A DNA stretch of 64,000 bases, from the NCBI GenBank assembly GCA_030824575.1, contig JAVBXL010000047.1:19897-83896 (forward strand), written 5' to 3'. Both the position numbers and the translations under genes were made by a program. Positions 60,968 through 64,000 of the stretch are shown here, in pieces. The notes under the pieces are model-generated. The model made no database searches. It was given only the letters and a program-made list of their open reading frames with translations, and was not told the DNA's origin. Within the stretch, counting starts at the first letter, position 1, and each line of letters starts with the position of its first letter. The DNA comes from a bacterium. Its GTDB lineage: Bacteria; Pseudomonadota; Alphaproteobacteria; Sphingomonadales; Sphingomonadaceae.

Positions 60968-61903
60968 ATGACACAGACAGCAGCAGCGCCCATGGGCGAC
61001 GTCAGCGGCCGCACAGCCTTCATCACCGGCGGCGCGAACGGCATTGGTCTTGGCATCGCCCGCGCGCTGGTGCGGGCTGGCGCCAATGTCGTGATCGCCG
61101 ACATTCGCGAGGACGCCCTGGCGCAGGCGAAGGCCGACCTCGCCGCCGATGCGCAGGTGGAGACGGTGCAACTGGACGTCACCGACCGCGCCCGCTTCGC
61201 CCGCGCCGCCGATGCGGCGGAGGCGCGCTTCGACAAGATCCACATCCTGGTCGGCAATGCCGGCGTCGGCGTGATGGGGCCGGTGCTGGACGCGCGTTTC
61301 GATGATTGGGACTGGGGCATGGGCGTCAATCTGGGCGGGGTCATCAACGGCCTGGTCACGATCCTGCCGCGGATCAAGGCGCATGGCGAGGGCGGGCAGA
61401 TCGTCACCACCTCATCGCAATCTGCGCTGATCCCGATCGGCTATTCGGCCATCTACACTGCGGCCAAGGCGGCCGTGCTGGGCATTTCCGAAGCGATCCG
61501 CGGCGAATTGGCGGCGGAGAATATCGGCGTGTCCGCCTTCATGCCCGGCCCGGTGCAGAGCAATATAGCCCATAGCGGCGAACTGCGGCCCGCCGAATAT
61601 CGGGAGGATAGCGGCTATCGCCAGCGCGAGGAAGAATTGGAGCAGCGCCCCGTATCGCCGCTCTGGATGAGCGCGGACGAAGTGGGCGATCGGGTGCTGG
61701 CCGGCATCCGCGCCAACGACCTCTATATCCTGACTCACCCCGAATTTGCAGCGGGCATGCGGACGCGCTTCGACGCTATCCTGGCCTCCTTCCCTGATGA
61801 GACGATCAACCAGGATCGGGCGAAGGCGATCGGTTTCCTGCTATCCAATCCGGTGTTCGACGACCAACTGGCGCGGCGCAAGGCGAAGGAGCTGGCGGCA
61901 TGA
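60968..61903 (+). CDS. C-alpha dehydrogenase-like SDR (LigL/LigN type)
   Basis: 311 residues. GRTAFITGGANGIGLGIARALVRAGANVVIADIRED (about 15-50), NAGVGVMGPVLDARFDDWDWGMGVNLGGVINGLVTILPRI, Ser in TSSQSAL and Tyr-Lys in YTAAKAA, then PGPVQSNIAHSGELRPAEY. The order and the DDWDW/VINGxVT segments match LigD, LigL and LigN, NAD enzymes that oxidise the benzylic alcohol of beta-O-4 dimers. Two such genes in tandem could serve opposite stereoisomers. It follows the BKACE gene by 13 bases. Confidence 0.85.
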   Translation: MTQTAAAPMGDVSGRTAFITGGANGIGLGIARALVRAGANVVIADIREDALAQAKADLAADAQVETVQLDVTDRARFARAADAAEARFDKIHILVGNAGVGVMGPVLDARFDDWDWGMGVNLGGVINGLVTILPRIKAHGEGGQIVTTSSQSALIPIGYSAIYTAAKAAVLGISEAIRGELAAENIGVSAFMPGPVQSNIAHSGELRPAEYREDSGYRQREEELEQRPVSPLWMSADEVGDRVLAGIRANDLYILTHPEFAAGMRTRFDAILASFPDETINQDRAKAIGFLLSNPVFDDQLARRKAKELAA

Positions 61904-62793
61904 CCAAGGTTGCGGGACGCACCGCCTTCATCACCGGCGGCGGATCGGGCGTGGCGCTGGGGCAGGCGAAGGTCTTTGCGCAGGCGGGCTGCAAGGTCGC
62001 GATCGCCGATATCCGGCAGGACCATCTGGACGAGGCGATGGCCTGGTTCGACGGGCGCGGGCATGATGTAATGGCGGTGAAGCTGGATATCACCGACCGC
62101 GATGCCTATGCGCGCGCCGCCGACGCGGTGGAAGCAAAGCTGGGACCGGTGGAACTGCTGTTCAACACGGCGGGCGTGTCGATATTCGGGCCGCTCCAGA
62201 ACGCCACCTATGACGATTGGGACTGGCAGCTGGACGTCAATCTGAAGGGCGTCATCAACGGTATCCAGACCTTCGTCCCGCGCATGATCGAGCGGGATAA
62301 GGGCGGGCATATCGTCAATACCGCGTCCATGTCCGCCTTCGTCGCGCTCAAGGGAACGGGCATTTACTGCACGTCGAAAATGGCGATCCGGGGCTTGTCG
62401 GAATGTCTGGCGCTGGACTTGGCCGATCACGGCATCGGCGTGTCGATGCTGTGCCCCGGTGCGGTCAACAGCAACATCCATGAGGCGGTGCTGACCCGCC
62501 CGGCGCATTTGCAGAAAACCGGCTATTATGGCGCAGACCCCGATGTCATGGCGCATTTGAAGCAGGTGATCTCGGTCGGCATGGAGCCGGAAGTGCTGGC
62601 CCAATATGTGCTCAAGGGCGTGGAGGCGAACCAGCTCTATATCCTGCCCTATCCAGAGTTCCGCGGCACGCTGGAGGACATTCATGAACGGGTGATGGCG
62701 GCGGTCGCCCGACCCGAAGATGATCCCGATTATGCAAAGCGCGTCGCCCATGGCGTGCCGGGCGGCGAGAAGCGGGAGAAGGTCGAGAGTTAG
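61900..62793 (+). CDS. C-alpha dehydrogenase-like SDR (LigD/LigO type)
   Basis: 297 residues, start overlapping the previous stop (ATGA). GRTAFITGGGSGVALGQAKVFAQAGCKVAIADIRQDHLDEA (about 6-46), FNTAGVSIFGPLQNATYDDWDWQLDVNLKGVINGIQTFVPRMI, Ser in TASMSAF and Tyr-Lys in YCTSKMA; late region ANQLYILPYPEFRGTLEDIHERVM as in LigD. Expected to use NAD to oxidise the alpha-alcohol of guaiacylglycerol-beta-aryl ethers, creating the ketone LigF needs. Paired with the preceding paralogue; stereochemical preference cannot be read. Confidence 0.85.
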   Translation: MTKVAGRTAFITGGGSGVALGQAKVFAQAGCKVAIADIRQDHLDEAMAWFDGRGHDVMAVKLDITDRDAYARAADAVEAKLGPVELLFNTAGVSIFGPLQNATYDDWDWQLDVNLKGVINGIQTFVPRMIERDKGGHIVNTASMSAFVALKGTGIYCTSKMAIRGLSECLALDLADHGIGVSMLCPGAVNSNIHEAVLTRPAHLQKTGYYGADPDVMAHLKQVISVGMEPEVLAQYVLKGVEANQLYILPYPEFRGTLEDIHERVMAAVARPEDDPDYAKRVAHGVPGGEKREKVES

Positions 62794-62801
62794 AAATGCC
62801 T

Positions 62802-62835
62802 CTGGCCGGGCGGATAAAGGGGTCGGCCCGGCCAG
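62802..62835 (+). terminator. Intrinsic terminator of the BKACE-SDR-SDR operon
   Basis: CTGGCCGGGC (62802-62811) pairs with GCCCGGCCAG (62826-62835), followed by CTTTTTG. Placed 8 bases after the last stop, between convergent genes. Confidence 0.85.
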
Positions 62836-62854
62836 CTTTTTGCAGATGATCGAA

Positions 62855-63727
62855 TCAGCCTAGCCCGAGCAATTTGACGGCATTATCCTTCATGATGAGC
62901 GGCAGCACTTCCTCTCGGAAGCCCGCCTCCCGCGCGGCGTCGATCCATTTTTCCGGGCGTATGAGCGGCCAGTCGGAGCCGAACAGCATCTTATGCTTTA
63001 GCTGCGTATTGGCGTATTGGATCACCTGTTTGGGAAAATATTTGGGCGACCAGCCGGACAGGTCCATGAAGACATTATCCTTGTGCAGCGCCATCGACAG
63101 GCTCTCGTCGGTCCAGGGCCAGCTGGGATGGGCCAGGATGATCTTCATGTCGGGAAAGTCGACCGCGACATCGTCCACCAGGATCGGCTGGCCATATTTC
63201 AGCCGCACCCCGCCGCCGCCGCGCATCCCGGTGCCCATGCCCGAATGGCCGGTGTGGAAGATGGCGGGCAGCTTATATTCGGCGATCACTTCATAGATGG
63301 GATAAGCGACGCGGTCGGCCGGGTGGCAATCCTGCATGATGCCGTGGAATTTGAAGCCCTTGACCCCGTAATTCTCCACCAGGTCGCGGGCTTCGCGTGC
63401 GCCGAACTTGCCCTTGCGCGGGTCGATCGAGGCGAAGGGGATGACGATGTCGCTGTCGTTCGCGGCCAGTTCCGCCACTTCGTAATTGCTGATCCGCTTG
63501 GCCCCGATCCCGCTTTCGCAATCGACGGTGAACAGGCAGAAGGCGATGTTCTGCGCGCGGTAATAGGCGATGGTTTCGGGAATGGTCGGCCGCTTGCGAT
63601 CCGCCTTGAAATAGGCGGATGCTGCGTCGAAATATTTGGCCATCACCGGGTCTTCGGGGTCGTGGCATGACACTTCGGCATGGACATGGACGTCGATGGC
63701 GATGACTTTGGTCGGATCAACGGGCAT
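62855..63727 (-). CDS. Amidohydrolase-family metal-dependent hydrolase/decarboxylase (COG2159)
   Basis: 290 residues. Metal motif HxH in VIAIDVHVHAEVSCHD (about 8-23), later His residues in FKFHGIMQDCHPADR, IFHTGHSGMG and IILAHPSWPW, and Asp in LFGSDWPLIRPEKWID complete the amidohydrolase_2 pattern. Relatives include aromatic decarboxylases (LigW, gamma-resorcylate decarboxylase, ACMSD) and lactone or meta-cleavage hydrolases. ATG at 63727 directly precedes the first strand and overlaps the end of the quinohemoprotein gene by 11 bases, so they form one operon. Precise reaction unknown. Confidence 0.83.
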   Translation of the reverse strand: MPVDPTKVIAIDVHVHAEVSCHDPEDPVMAKYFDAASAYFKADRKRPTIPETIAYYRAQNIAFCLFTVDCESGIGAKRISNYEVAELAANDSDIVIPFASIDPRKGKFGAREARDLVENYGVKGFKFHGIMQDCHPADRVAYPIYEVIAEYKLPAIFHTGHSGMGTGMRGGGGVRLKYGQPILVDDVAVDFPDMKIILAHPSWPWTDESLSMALHKDNVFMDLSGWSPKYFPKQVIQYANTQLKHKMLFGSDWPLIRPEKWIDAAREAGFREEVLPLIMKDNAVKLLGLG

Positions 63728-64000
63728 TGGGTTTGCTTTCCAGTGTCTTGTCCTCATTGGCGCGGTGGATGACGTAAGCGCGGATATCCTCGATCTCCTT
63801 GGCAGAGAAGATCGAGGCGAAGCTGACCATGCCATTGTCCTTGAGCGCGCCGTCATGCACGATCGTCTGCCAGGTCGCCTTGTCATTAAGGGTGGCGCTG
63901 TGGCGCAGGTCGGGGACGATGCTGCCGCCCACCGCCGCGTCGCCATGGCAGGTGCTGCAATAGCGGCCGAAGCGCGCCGCGCCCGCTACGATCTGCGCCG
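63717..64000 (-). CDS. C-terminal cytochrome c domain of a PQQ-type dehydrogenase or cytochrome (5' end beyond window)
   Basis: The visible 94 residues carry FGRYCSTCHGDAAVGGSIVPDLRHSATLNDKATWQTIVHDGALKDNGMVSFASIFSAKEIEDIRAYVIHRANED: a haem-c CSTCH, a distal Met in DNGMVSF and the tail pattern of type II quinohemoprotein alcohol dehydrogenases. The start lies outside the window, so a stand-alone cytochrome c cannot be excluded. It would be a second quinohemoprotein of the region, coupled to the amidohydrolase gene. Confidence 0.78.
   Translation of the reverse strand, partial: AQIVAGAARFGRYCSTCHGDAAVGGSIVPDLRHSATLNDKATWQTIVHDGALKDNGMVSFASIFSAKEIEDIRAYVIHRANEDKTLESKPNAR

Overview
The window looks like a chromosomal segment from a Sphingomonadaceae bacterium (Sphingobium/Novosphingobium/Sphingomonas type). 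The basis is the strong G/C preference at third codon positions, three TonB-dependent receptors, sphingomonad-style palindromic REP repeats, and an unusual density of genes for catabolism of lignin-derived aromatics whose closest remembered relatives are from Sphingobium sp. SYK-6 and Novosphingobium aromaticivorans. I saw no rRNA, tRNA, CRISPR array, phage or insertion sequence.

Layout. 1-5.4 kb (minus): a probable metal-acquisition operon (DUF4198 protein, small His-rich periplasmic protein, HupE-like permease, anchor protein, acyltransferase-like membrane protein, truncated TonB receptor). 5.5-9.8 kb: ferulate module (aldehyde dehydrogenase, MarR regulator, ADP-forming feruloyl-CoA synthetase-like enzyme). 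9.9-12.7 kb: two divergent operons with NTF2/SnoaL-like enzymes, an SDR, a DUF3237 protein and a second MarR. 12.7-15.7 kb: LysR plus glutathione-dependent formaldehyde oxidation (frmA-fghA). 16-18.7 kb: two MFS transporters. 18.7-24.7 kb: an alpha/beta hydrolase with a LigM-type tetrahydrofolate O-demethylase, a methyltransferase-like gene, an IclR regulator, and a MetE-like/NTF2 pair. 24.8-32.1 kb: TetR and an RND efflux operon. 32.1-47.9 kb: FerB-like hydratase-lyase, then a catabolic region with SDR, VAO/PCMH-type flavoprotein plus cytochrome c, an NTF2-like enzyme, a QorB-like reductase, PQQ dehydrogenase, GMC oxidoreductase, lignostilbene dioxygenase, TonB receptor, aldehyde dehydrogenase and DoxX. 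48-52.7 kb: AraC, TonB receptor, Zn alcohol dehydrogenase. 52.7-58 kb: beta-etherase cluster (LigF, LigG, Nu-class-like GST, aldehyde dehydrogenase, CmcJ-like oxygenase, hotdog thioesterase). 59-62.8 kb: XRE-family regulator, BKACE enzyme and two LigD/LigL-like C-alpha dehydrogenases. 62.9-64 kb: amidohydrolase and a truncated PQQ quinohemoprotein.

How the genes may work together (inference). Beta-O-4 dimers could be oxidised by the C-alpha dehydrogenases, cleaved by LigF, and freed of glutathione by LigG or the Nu-like GST. The released hydroxypropiovanillone could be oxidised by the GMC enzyme and an aldehyde dehydrogenase to vanilloyl acetate, then split by the BKACE enzyme and thioesterase to vanillate. 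Ferulate would reach vanillate through FerA, FerB and the 5.6-kb aldehyde dehydrogenase. Stilbenes, possibly formed from diarylpropanes by an LdpA-like NTF2 enzyme with release of formaldehyde, would be cleaved by the dioxygenase, with FrmA/FghA removing formaldehyde. Vanillate would be demethylated by the LigM-like enzyme.

Two repeated operators tie these scattered genes together: a palindrome containing TAACGATCGTTA in six promoter regions, and a 21-bp MarR/FerC-type site in four. They are the most interesting signal in the window.
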